NCBI RefSeq assembly: GCF_900890705.1
Contig: NZ_CAAHFH010000003.1
Span: 124,001 to 188,000, forward strand
Source of the DNA: Pontiella sulfatireligans
GTDB lineage: Bacteria; Verrucomicrobiota; Kiritimatiellia; Kiritimatiellales; Pontiellaceae
Reading direction: 5' to 3'
DNA: 64,000 nt
This document shows, in pieces, positions 41,941 through 50,070 of the stretch. How positions within the stretch are numbered: position 1 is the stretch's first letter; each line of letters opens with the position of its first letter. The notes beneath the pieces were generated by a model. The model did not search any database. It was given only the letters and a program-made list of their open reading frames with translations, and was not told the DNA's origin. Position numbers and translations under genes: made by a program.

Positions 41941-43920
41941 TTACGCGAGCAGCGCTTTTGCTTTTTCGTAGACGTTTTCGGCGGTGAAGCCGAATTTTTC
42001 GGCGAGCACGCCACCCGGAGCAGAGGCGCCGAAGGTGTCTTTGCAGACGGTTGCGCCGCAACGGCCGATGTATTTTTCCCACCCGAAGGAGCTGCCGGCT
42101 TCAACGACCATGCGCTTGGAGCAGCCGTCGGCCATCACTTCGCTCTGGTAGGCTTCGTCCTGTGCTTCGAACAGTTCGCGGCAAGGCATGTTGACCACTT
42201 TGACGTTGACGCCTTCGGCGGCAAGCTTTTCGGCCGCATCGAGGGTGATTTTGACTTCAGACCCTGTTGCAATCATGAGCAGGTCCGGCTGGCCTTCGCC
42301 GCTTTGGCACATGGTGTAGGCGCCCTTGGCGAACTGGCCGTCCATGTTGTATTTTTCGCGGTCGAGCACTTCGAGATTCTGGCGCGTCAGGCAGAGGACG
42401 GTCGGTCCGCTGGTGTTCTTGAGCGCGGCGGTCCAGGCACATCCGGTTTCTTTCGGATCGCTCGGACGAAGAACCGTTACGTTCGGCATCATGCGCAGAC
42501 TGTTGATTGTTTCGATCGGCTGATGGGTCGGTCCATCTTCGCCCACCCAGAAGCTGTCGTGGGTGAGAACGTAGATGACCGGCAGGTTCATCAGCGCGGC
42601 AACGCGCAGGGTCGGACGAACGTAGTCGGCGAAGACCAGGAAGGTGGCGCCGTAGATACGGAAGCCGCCGTGCAGCTGCACGCCGTTCATGACGGCGCCC
42701 ATTCCGATTTCGCGCACGCCGTAGTGGAAGTTGCGGCCTTCGAAGGCGTCTTTTCCAATATCGGAGTAGTCGTTCAGGTGGGTCATGTTCGAGCCGGCGA
42801 GGTCGGCCGATCCCCCAACGAGGAAGGGAAGCTCTTTGGCGAGGGACTGCAGCACTTTGCCGGAGGCGACACGCGTCGCGAGCGGGGCGTCGAAAACCGG
42901 CAGTTTATCACCAAGGTCGGCGGGAATCTCCTGCGTCATGTGGAGGTTCCACTGTGTGGCGAGGTCGGCGTTTTCGGTCTGCCACTCAGCGAAGAGCGCG
43001 TCCCAGTCGGCTTCAGCCTGCTGCAGCTCGCCGAGGCGGGCGGCAAAGGCATCGCGCACTTCCTGCGGGACGAAGAATTTTTCTTCGGAGATGCCGAGCG
43101 CTTTTTTGGTGAGCAGCACTTCTTCTTCGCCAAGGGGAGCCCCGTGGCAGCCGTGGGTGCCTTCTTTGTTCGGCGAGCCAAAGCCAATCTTGGTTTTGCA
43201 GACGATGAAAGAAGGTTTTCCAGTTTCAGCCTGGGCGGCTTCAATGGCGCTCTGGATTTCGGCGTAGTCGTGTCCGTCGACGGTTTGGACGTGCCATCCG
43301 TAGGCTTCCATGCGCTTGACGACATCGTCGGTGTAGGTGATGCGCACATCGCCTTCGATGGAGATAAAGTTTTCATCGTAGAAAACGACCATCTTGCCGA
43401 GGCCATGGTTGCCGGCCAGCGAGAAGACCTCGTTGGAGATGCCTTCTTCGAGTTCGCCTTCGGAGCAGAAGACGTAGGTGTAGTGGTCTACAATCTTTTT
43501 GGCTTCGGTATTGAAGCGGGCGGCGAGCATTTCTTCGGCGATGGCCATTCCGACGCCGTTTCCGCAGCCTTGTCCCAACGGGCCGGTGGTGGCTTCGACC
43601 CCCACGGTGTGGCCGTATTCCGGGTGGCCGGCGGTCTTGCTGTCCCACTGGCGGAAGTTCTGCAGCTCGCTCATCGGCAGGTCGTAGCCGGAGAGGTTGA
43701 GCAGGCTGTAGATCAGCATCGAGCCATGGCCGCAAGAAAGGATGAAGCGGTCGCGGTCGGCCCAATCGGGGTTGCTCGGATTGTGTTTGAGATACTGCGT
43801 CCAAAGTACGGCGGCAACATCAGCCATGCCCATCGGCATGCCCGGGTGGCCGGAGTTGGCGGCCTGTACGCCGTCCATCGAGAGTCCGCGAATCGTGTTT
43901 GCTACAAGTTTAAGATCCAT
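41941..43920 (-). CDS. tkt: Transketolase
   Basis: 659 residues; thiamine-diphosphate enzyme moving two-carbon units between ketose and aldose phosphates in the pentose phosphate pathway. N-terminus SGHPGMPMGMADVAAVLWTQ, then HTVGVEATTGPLGQGCGNGV, GSADLAGSNM and DSFWVGEDGPTHQPIE are typical. The TPP motif usually reading GDG..MEGIS is CSEGELEEGIS here, so the metal-ligand Asp appears as Glu; the following YDENFISIEGD keeps the Asn ligand. This may be a lineage variant. It lies downstream of the kinase gene on the same strand. Confidence 0.94.
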   Translation of the reverse strand: MDLKLVANTIRGLSMDGVQAANSGHPGMPMGMADVAAVLWTQYLKHNPSNPDWADRDRFILSCGHGSMLIYSLLNLSGYDLPMSELQNFRQWDSKTAGHPEYGHTVGVEATTGPLGQGCGNGVGMAIAEEMLAARFNTEAKKIVDHYTYVFCSEGELEEGISNEVFSLAGNHGLGKMVVFYDENFISIEGDVRITYTDDVVKRMEAYGWHVQTVDGHDYAEIQSAIEAAQAETGKPSFIVCKTKIGFGSPNKEGTHGCHGAPLGEEEVLLTKKALGISEEKFFVPQEVRDAFAARLGELQQAEADWDALFAEWQTENADLATQWNLHMTQEIPADLGDKLPVFDAPLATRVASGKVLQSLAKELPFLVGGSADLAGSNMTHLNDYSDIGKDAFEGRNFHYGVREIGMGAVMNGVQLHGGFRIYGATFLVFADYVRPTLRVAALMNLPVIYVLTHDSFWVGEDGPTHQPIETINSLRMMPNVTVLRPSDPKETGCAWTAALKNTSGPTVLCLTRQNLEVLDREKYNMDGQFAKGAYTMCQSGEGQPDLLMIATGSEVKITLDAAEKLAAEGVNVKVVNMPCRELFEAQDEAYQSEVMADGCSKRMVVEAGSSFGWEKYIGRCGATVCKDTFGASAPGGVLAEKFGFTAENVYEKAKALLA

Positions 43921-44037
43921 TGTTCGTATTCCTCTAGGTTTTATTCCCTGCGTTTAAAAGAGCGTGGAGATTTCCAGATTCAAGCACGCCTAACCATAAA
44001 ATTATTCCCAAAAACCAGCACGATATGCTCAATTCCG

Positions 44038-45492
44038 CTATCCGCGGCAGGCATCGCGCCATTTTGTTAATGCGGTTTGCCATGCATCGGAATCCTGCGG
44101 CTCGAATTCGCGCGTTTCCTCGGCAAATGAATTGCGGATGATTTCGCGGCCCTCTTCCAAGGATTGGATGTCGCCCATGGCGAGCATCTGCATAATCAGG
44201 TTGCCGGTGGCCGTGGCTTCGGTAGGCCCGGTAACGACCTTGCGTCCGGTGGCATTGGCGGCCAGCTGGTCGAGCAGCGTATCCTTGCATCCGCCGCCGA
44301 CAATGCGGAGCGTGTCGAGCGTTCGGCCGGCAAGCTGCTCCAACGATTCGTAGACACTGGCATACAGCAGCGCAAGGCCTTCGTAGGCCGCGCGGATGAT
44401 CTGCGCGTGCGTTTGCGGGCGCGCCTGCCCCGTGCGTTCGCAATAGTCCTGAATGCGCCCGGCCATATCGCCGGGAGCGAGGAATACTTCATCGCTCGGA
44501 TCAATGAAGAATTCAAAGGGTTCGGTTTCGAGCGCCATGTGCTCCATGGCCGCCCAAGAATAGTCGAAGTCCTGTTCATTCCAACCGCGGCGCAGTTCCT
44601 GAATCATCCAGAGTCCGGAAAGGTTTTTCAGGAAGCGGACCGTATCACACACGCCGACTTCGTTGGTAAAGTTCGCGGCCAGCGAAGCATCGTTGATGAC
44701 CGGTTCGGTCAGTTCGGTTCCTAGCAGCGACCAGGTGCCGGAACTGAGGAACGCGCAATGTTCGCCCTTTTTCACAGGAACCGCCGCGAAGGCGCTGGCC
44801 GTATCGTGTCCGCCCACAGCCACAACGGGCAGTCCGTCGGCATCGCCGATCACGGTTCCTGGATCGACCAGGTCTGCAAAAAGATCGGTGCGGATGTTCA
44901 GCTTTTCGAGCAGGTCATAGGCCCAGTCTTTGGTGGCCGGATTATAGAACTGCGAGGTGCTTGCAATCGACCGTTCCGCCACCATGTTTCCGGTCAGCCA
45001 ATAGCTCAGCAAATCCGGGGAAAAGAGCAGCTTGGTCGCGCTGCGGTACTGAAACGAATCCTCCAACGAAAGCGCCATCAGCTGATAGAGCGTGTTGAGT
45101 TCCATAAACTGGATGCCGGTTTGAGCGAACACCTCTTCTCTCGGAACACGTTCAAAAACCTTTTCAAACATGCCGGCGGTGCGGCTGTCGCGATAGTTGA
45201 CCGGGTTGCGCAGCAGGTTGCCATCGGCATCAAAGAGGCCGAAGTCCACGCCCCAGGTGTCGATGCCCATCGAAACGAGTCCATCGCCAAATTCCTTTTT
45301 CGCGAGGGCGATGCCTTCCTTGATATTGCGGAAGAGGTGGACAAAATCCCACAGGAGCGTGCCCCTAACTTCGGTCGGCCCGTTCCAAAACCGGTTCATC
45401 TCCTTGAGCGTCAACTTGCCGTCTTCAAGGGTTCCAACGATGGTGCGTCCGCTCGACGCACCCAGATCCACTGCCAGATAATGCTTCTTCAT
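44038..45492 (-). CDS. rhaB: Rhamnulokinase-type FGGY carbohydrate kinase
   Basis: 484 residues. AVDLGASSGRTIVGTLEDGK, SMGIDTWGVDFGLFDADGN, NYRDSRTAGMFEK and FMELNTLYQLMAL align closely with E. coli RhaB; VVAVGGHDTASAFAAVP and FLSSGTWSLLGTEL form the ATPase core. RhaB phosphorylates L-rhamnulose at O1 and some members use L-fuculose. Because the window has fucI and fucP but no fucK, this kinase is a candidate for L-fuculose. It overlaps the HAD gene upstream by four bases and is followed by transketolase. Confidence 0.92.
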   Translation of the reverse strand: MKKHYLAVDLGASSGRTIVGTLEDGKLTLKEMNRFWNGPTEVRGTLLWDFVHLFRNIKEGIALAKKEFGDGLVSMGIDTWGVDFGLFDADGNLLRNPVNYRDSRTAGMFEKVFERVPREEVFAQTGIQFMELNTLYQLMALSLEDSFQYRSATKLLFSPDLLSYWLTGNMVAERSIASTSQFYNPATKDWAYDLLEKLNIRTDLFADLVDPGTVIGDADGLPVVAVGGHDTASAFAAVPVKKGEHCAFLSSGTWSLLGTELTEPVINDASLAANFTNEVGVCDTVRFLKNLSGLWMIQELRRGWNEQDFDYSWAAMEHMALETEPFEFFIDPSDEVFLAPGDMAGRIQDYCERTGQARPQTHAQIIRAAYEGLALLYASVYESLEQLAGRTLDTLRIVGGGCKDTLLDQLAANATGRKVVTGPTEATATGNLIMQMLAMGDIQSLEEGREIIRNSFAEETREFEPQDSDAWQTALTKWRDACRG

Positions 45493-46181
45493 TTTATTCC
45501 CCCGATCTGATCAATCCTATTTTCAACCATCAAAACATCTACCGCTTCCATGGACTGAACCACCGCATCGGCTTCGGCCAGTTTTGCTTCGGCAGTAGAA
45601 TTCGTGACTGCGACACAGCGGCATCCCGCCGCTTTCGCCGCAGCAACGCCGTCCGGGGCATCCTCGACCACCAAACAACGTGCCGGATCTAAACCGAGTC
45701 GGGCAGCCGCAGTCAAAAACAGCTCCGGATCCGGTTTCTTGTTTTTCACATCGCTGCCGGTTACATAGACCAATTGGCCGTATGGAACTCCGGCAGACTT
45801 CAGTACCGCTTCGGATTTTTCCCGAGTACTGCTTGTTGCAATGGCCACGCAGAAGTTCTCCCGCGCCATGGCCGATTTCATCAATGCAAGAACCCCTGGA
45901 AAAGCCGGCAGCGGCTCGGCCTCAAGCATCGACAGAAAGTTGTCCTGCCGCGCCGCGGTCGCCGCCTCTACCTGCTCATCCGACAATTCAATACCATGCA
46001 CTCGCGCGGCCGCACGAACATATTCAGCCGCTCCGCGCCCCAGTCCGGCCTCAAAATCAGCGCGGACGACGCCCTGCACACCGAACAGATCCGCGAAGAC
46101 CTTGATTGAGGCCTCCGCATTGACCCGCTCCGTGTCGGCAATAACGCCGTCCACATCAAATATCAGACCGTACGATTTCAT
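45489..46181 (-). CDS. HAD-superfamily sugar phosphatase / phosphoglucomutase-like
   Basis: 230 residues. HAD motif I FDVDGVIADTERVN, motif II-like IATSSTREKSEA, motif III Lys in VKNKKPDPELF and motif IV VVEDAPDGVAAAKAAG are all visible, with an alpha-helical C1 cap after motif I. This is the beta-phosphoglucomutase/phosphoglycolate phosphatase branch. In this operon it may remove or isomerise a sugar phosphate that would otherwise accumulate. Its stop overlaps the kinase start, so the two are coupled. Confidence 0.88.
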   Translation of the reverse strand: MKSYGLIFDVDGVIADTERVNAEASIKVFADLFGVQGVVRADFEAGLGRGAAEYVRAAARVHGIELSDEQVEAATAARQDNFLSMLEAEPLPAFPGVLALMKSAMARENFCVAIATSSTREKSEAVLKSAGVPYGQLVYVTGSDVKNKKPDPELFLTAAARLGLDPARCLVVEDAPDGVAAAKAAGCRCVAVTNSTAEAKLAEADAVVQSMEAVDVLMVENRIDQIGGIK

Positions 46182-46308
46182 CTAAATATCGACTTCCCGA
46201 AACACCCAACTCCGAATGAAGCTCGAATGCCCAAAGTCCGAAAACACTTCGTCCTTTGTTCATTCTGATTTCTTTAGATATTTGGGTGCTTCGTCATTGA
46301 GTTTTTCC

Positions 46309-47580
46309 TTAGATGGCCGGTGCGTTTTCGAGCAGGAAGCGTTCGGCTTCCGGACTCCATAGGCCGTTGCTTGCTTCCACGATTTTTGTCAGACCTTCAT
46401 AGAGCTCGCCTTCCATGCCCTTCAGGTCGTCGAGCGCCACCAGCGGCATGCTGACGTTGTTGTAGACGAGCTTCTTGCCACCCGGAATATTCGGCAGGTT
46501 GAGCGTGGTTTCAATCACCGCATCCAAACCGCCAACGTGCGTAACCATGGTGGAAGGATTCAACTTGCCGGCTTCCATCATCTTGAGCGACTCGATCATG
46601 TCGTCGGTATTGCCGCCGCTGGTGCCGACCACGTGAGTGGCGGCATAGTGGACATTGTAGAAGTTGAAGGTTGCCGAAAACTCAGGATCGGTCGGTCCCG
46701 CGAAAAAGTTTAGGCAGCCGTCGAAGGCCATCAGCTTGTCGGCCTGTTCAATGACCGGACGAACCGGTGCATAAACAAACACATCGTTGAAGCCTTCGCC
46801 TTTCGGCGTCAGCGACTTCAAGTAGTCAATGCCTTTGCCTTCTTCGGCGGTGTTGACATAGACGAGCTCAACGCCGTTCGCCTTGGCTTCTTCGACCGTG
46901 TAGATCGAAGCGGCGCGTTCCAGGCGGGCATTATCGATGTCGGTCACGACCAGCAGACCGGGCTTGCGGTCGCAGTGCATGGCATAGTCGATCGCGCCGA
47001 GGCCCATCGGACCCACGCCGGCGAGCAGCGCCATCGCGCCGCCTTCAACAATGCCCATACTGTGGACATAGCTGCCGGGCGTCGTGTGGTAGTTGGCGTG
47101 GAAACCGCCCACGATGCACGACATCGGTTCGGCCAGCGATCCGTGGTAATACGCCTCGCCGCTGAACGGCAGCAGGCAGTCCTGCTCCATTACTTCCGCG
47201 GGGATGATCACGTATTGCGAATCGCCGCCGATGTGGCGGTAGGAATAGCCCGGCGCGGAAAGGATTCCGACGGGGCCGTCCTCGTAGTTGATCGCGGGCT
47301 GAATCGAAAACTTGTCGCCCGCATTAAAAAGATCCGCCCACCTGCCGCCGACCTCCACGATTTCGCCGCAGAACTCATGACCGATAATAATTGGATCATT
47401 TGCAACGTCATTGGGGATGCGCTTGTGCTTGATGCCCTGCGTCGCCGCTTTGTAGGACGACATGCAGATGGAATCGGATACAATCTTGGCCAGGATTTCA
47501 TTTTCTCCAATGGCTGGAAGTTCAAACTCCTCCAACCGCAAATCCTTCTCGCCGTAAAGTCTAACTGCTTTGGTTTTCAT
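46309..47580 (-). CDS. Zinc-type alcohol dehydrogenase, L-sorbose-1-phosphate reductase-like
   Basis: 423 residues of the MDR superfamily. The catalytic zinc region is seen in SDSICMSSYKAATQG and GHEFCGEIVEVG, and the Rossmann loop is GVGPMGLGAIDYAM. Length, sequence layout and the partner SDR next to it resemble the sorE product, which reduces L-sorbose 1-phosphate to D-glucitol 6-phosphate. The ATG at 47580 was chosen; a GTG three codons upstream is possible. In this cluster the substrate might instead be a 6-deoxyketose 1-phosphate. Confidence 0.8.
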   Translation of the reverse strand: MKTKAVRLYGEKDLRLEEFELPAIGENEILAKIVSDSICMSSYKAATQGIKHKRIPNDVANDPIIIGHEFCGEIVEVGGRWADLFNAGDKFSIQPAINYEDGPVGILSAPGYSYRHIGGDSQYVIIPAEVMEQDCLLPFSGEAYYHGSLAEPMSCIVGGFHANYHTTPGSYVHSMGIVEGGAMALLAGVGPMGLGAIDYAMHCDRKPGLLVVTDIDNARLERAASIYTVEEAKANGVELVYVNTAEEGKGIDYLKSLTPKGEGFNDVFVYAPVRPVIEQADKLMAFDGCLNFFAGPTDPEFSATFNFYNVHYAATHVVGTSGGNTDDMIESLKMMEAGKLNPSTMVTHVGGLDAVIETTLNLPNIPGGKKLVYNNVSMPLVALDDLKGMEGELYEGLTKIVEASNGLWSPEAERFLLENAPAI

Positions 47581-47664
47581 AGGTTTCACCTGTTTTAAGG
47601 TTTAGGTATTTATGTATTAAGCCACTTCGATATTCGACATTCCTTGTTCGATATTCGTGATTCC

Positions 47665-48738
47665 CTAATTCAACATGACCTGGCCACCGGTTACCGGGAT
47701 GGCCTGGCCGGTTTCATACGTTTGCTCAACCGAGTAGAGAATCGCCTTGGTGACGTCCTCGCCATTGCATCCGCGGTTCATGGGCGTCTGCGCCTCGTAG
47801 AAGCGGCGAATGTCCGCGACCGTTTTTGCGCCGGGAACCTTGCCCGCATTCAGATACTGAACAAACAGCCCGCGCTCCGGATCGCTCCAGAGCGGCCCGT
47901 CGTAAAAGTTGCCTGGGCAGATGGCATTAACCTTGGTGTTGTCAACGACCAGCTCCTTGGCATAGCTCTGCACCAATCCGACGGAACCAAACTTGGAACC
48001 GGCATACGCGCCGTTCTTGCTTGAACCTTCCAGCGCGGATTTGGATGTGATGCTGATAATGTCCGTGAAGTAGTTTCCCTGCGGCTTGTTCATCAATTCC
48101 ATCACCGGCGCAACATGCTTGGTGCAGAGGAAGAAGCCGACATAGTTGACGTCGGTCACAAACTCAAAATCCTTGAGCGTCATGTCCTTCACGCTGCCGG
48201 CTTTCAGCACTCCGGCATTGCTCACGAAGACATCAATTCCTCCGACCAGTTGAACGATTTCATTCACCATGGCCTCAACCGAAATCTCATCCGTCACATT
48301 AACGGAAACGCCAAAGGCAACGGTCCGCCCTTCCTGCTCGTTGAGCTGTTGGGCCAGCGCTTTTGCGCCATCGACATTCATGTCGGCAATAAAGACGAGC
48401 GCTCCGTCCTTGATCAGCGCACGGACAATGCCTTCGCCAAAGCCCTGCGCGCCGCCGGTCACCACACAAACCTTGTTGTTGACCACGCCTGCTCGGCCAG
48501 CAACTTTTTCCGGGTTCGCAGTGCCTTTAGCGGCCGCGTCGTAATCTTCGCCCAGCAGAAATCCGCCAACGCCATCAACGTTGACCGAGCGCATGCCGGC
48601 TTTAAATTTGGAAGACAGGTCGTCGGCAGAACAGGTCAGTTCCGCCTCGGCCAGCATTTCTTTGGAGACCACAATGTCTCCCTTCTCTCCATCAAAAGAG
48701 AGGCCTCTGAGCAGAGGTGCAATTTCCAGTGTTTTCAT
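47665..48738 (-). CDS. SDR oxidoreductase, sorbitol-6-phosphate dehydrogenase-like, with N-terminal extension
   Basis: 357 residues: about 85 extra N-terminal residues without a clear family, then a classical short-chain dehydrogenase with the NAD motif VVTGGAQGFGEGI, NAG (VSNAGVLKAG), and catalytic Ser/Tyr/Lys in ISITSKSALE...YAGSKFG. The downstream partner is the sorbose-1-phosphate-reductase-like enzyme, an arrangement like sorD/sorE, where SorD oxidises glucitol 6-phosphate to fructose 6-phosphate. Start overlaps the PHP gene stop by four bases. Confidence 0.82.
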   Translation of the reverse strand: MKTLEIAPLLRGLSFDGEKGDIVVSKEMLAEAELTCSADDLSSKFKAGMRSVNVDGVGGFLLGEDYDAAAKGTANPEKVAGRAGVVNNKVCVVTGGAQGFGEGIVRALIKDGALVFIADMNVDGAKALAQQLNEQEGRTVAFGVSVNVTDEISVEAMVNEIVQLVGGIDVFVSNAGVLKAGSVKDMTLKDFEFVTDVNYVGFFLCTKHVAPVMELMNKPQGNYFTDIISITSKSALEGSSKNGAYAGSKFGSVGLVQSYAKELVVDNTKVNAICPGNFYDGPLWSDPERGLFVQYLNAGKVPGAKTVADIRRFYEAQTPMNRGCNGEDVTKAILYSVEQTYETGQAIPVTGGQVMLN

Positions 48739-50033
48739 AATAGTTCAATCGCCTTTTCGGGTTGTGAATGATCCATCCGTTTTCCAACGTCGGCATACTT
48801 CGCAATGCGCTCTTCCAAGGATTGGGAAGCCAGCGGGTTTTCAGGATTAAACAGCGCCAACTTCGGATCGGCCGCTGCCAGTTTTTCGTGTGCAATCAAA
48901 GCCCACGCCGCATCCGCCAAATGAGCAAACATGGGCTCCAGCAAAATCGGGCAGTTGAACGACTGGCGCGAGCTGTTAATGTCCACGCCGCTGATTTCCA
49001 TCAGCCCGTTCGCTTTGCAAAGCTGCTGCAAACGCGCCATCTGTTCCTTGGTGTTGCGCGGCGGCATGTAGGTGATCGCCTTGAAGCCGATGGTCGCCAG
49101 TTCGGCAACCAACTCATCGAGAAAATCGTCCTCAAACTTTTCGGCCTTCTTGTCGCCCGTCGGCGATTCGCCGACATCACCCAAATAGGCGTAGGCCGGG
49201 ATCGCGCCGATCTCGTTGGCAAACTTGACCGCATCGTACACCGAGACGCATTCGTCATATTCGGAGACGATGAAAAACTCGGGAACGAGCGATGCTTTGA
49301 ACGCACCGAGCAGGTCGTAGGCATAATGCGGGTTGTCCACATCCAGCAAGAGGTCGCGCAGCGGCCCTGCCATTGGCACCTGCAAAGGCCCTTCAACAAA
49401 ATCGACCAGAGGCCGCCCCTTTCCATGGGCCTCAATCAGCTTGAGCGACAGCGCATAAAGGATGTGCCGTTCCGTGATCGATCCGCCGTTGGCCGCTTCC
49501 GAAATCGCCAGCACATCGGCATCAAAGTCGAGCGTCGGTGCGCCGCGTTCGGCCAGCACGGCGTTCAGCTTGTCCACTTCCTTGCGGTCGCGGGCAATAC
49601 GGGTTTCGTGCACCGGCTTAAGGAAATCCTCCAATGCCTGGAACTGCGTGGCCGGAATGCCGTGCAGTGCAATGTAGGTGATGTTCGGCTCGTCGGGGTT
49701 GTTGGTCTTGCGCCCTTCCATCGACGTGCCGTTCATATTCACGCGCATCTCAAAGCCGGCGGTCCCGGCAATGTTCACCGCCTTGCAGGCTTCGAGAAAC
49801 TCGGCGCAGCCGGACACGGAATCGTGATCCATGATGCCCACCGTCCGCAGTCCGGCCTCCGCCGCTTTCACCGCAATCATCGTCGGCGAATACGGGCTGA
49901 ACGAATAGATCGAGTGAACGTGGTTGTTCACCTCTTCGGTCTGCACCACGCCCTGCTTGCAGTCTTCGCCGAGGGCGCGAACGGCAGCGAGGCGTTCTTC
50001 AACCGACGCGGCATTTAGATTTTCATAGCTCAT
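48735..50033 (-). CDS. PHP-domain metal-dependent hydrolase-like protein
   Basis: 432 residues. The PHP signature is NNHVHSIYSFSPYSPTMIAV with HxH, then GIMDHDSVSGCAEF, and a late GVDINSSRQSF. PHP proteins are usually phosphoesterases with a trinuclear metal site. The middle of the protein (about 180-330) has no recognised family. Start at ATG 50033 with GGGAGAAAAATCT; the frame before it lies in a GGGCGACATG palindrome and the end of E1. The substrate is unknown; position in a sugar-phosphate operon suggests a phosphorylated sugar or regulator. Confidence 0.8.
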   Translation of the reverse strand: MSYENLNAASVEERLAAVRALGEDCKQGVVQTEEVNNHVHSIYSFSPYSPTMIAVKAAEAGLRTVGIMDHDSVSGCAEFLEACKAVNIAGTAGFEMRVNMNGTSMEGRKTNNPDEPNITYIALHGIPATQFQALEDFLKPVHETRIARDRKEVDKLNAVLAERGAPTLDFDADVLAISEAANGGSITERHILYALSLKLIEAHGKGRPLVDFVEGPLQVPMAGPLRDLLLDVDNPHYAYDLLGAFKASLVPEFFIVSEYDECVSVYDAVKFANEIGAIPAYAYLGDVGESPTGDKKAEKFEDDFLDELVAELATIGFKAITYMPPRNTKEQMARLQQLCKANGLMEISGVDINSSRQSFNCPILLEPMFAHLADAAWALIAHEKLAAADPKLALFNPENPLASQSLEERIAKYADVGKRMDHSQPEKAIELL

Positions 50034-50050
50034 AGATTTTTCTCCCGTAC

Positions 50051-50070
50051 GGGCGACATGCAGGTCGCCC
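50051..50070. repeat. GGGCGACATG palindrome, intergenic copy
   Basis: GGGCGACATGCAGGTCGCCC, a 20-bp near-perfect palindrome directly after the E1 stop codon. A perfect version is inside the E2 coding region at 54988-55007. Confidence 0.8.

Noticed and set aside
42304..44070. 588-codon open frame opposite transketolase
   Set aside because: Antisense frame without recognisable domains; transketolase on the other strand is certain.
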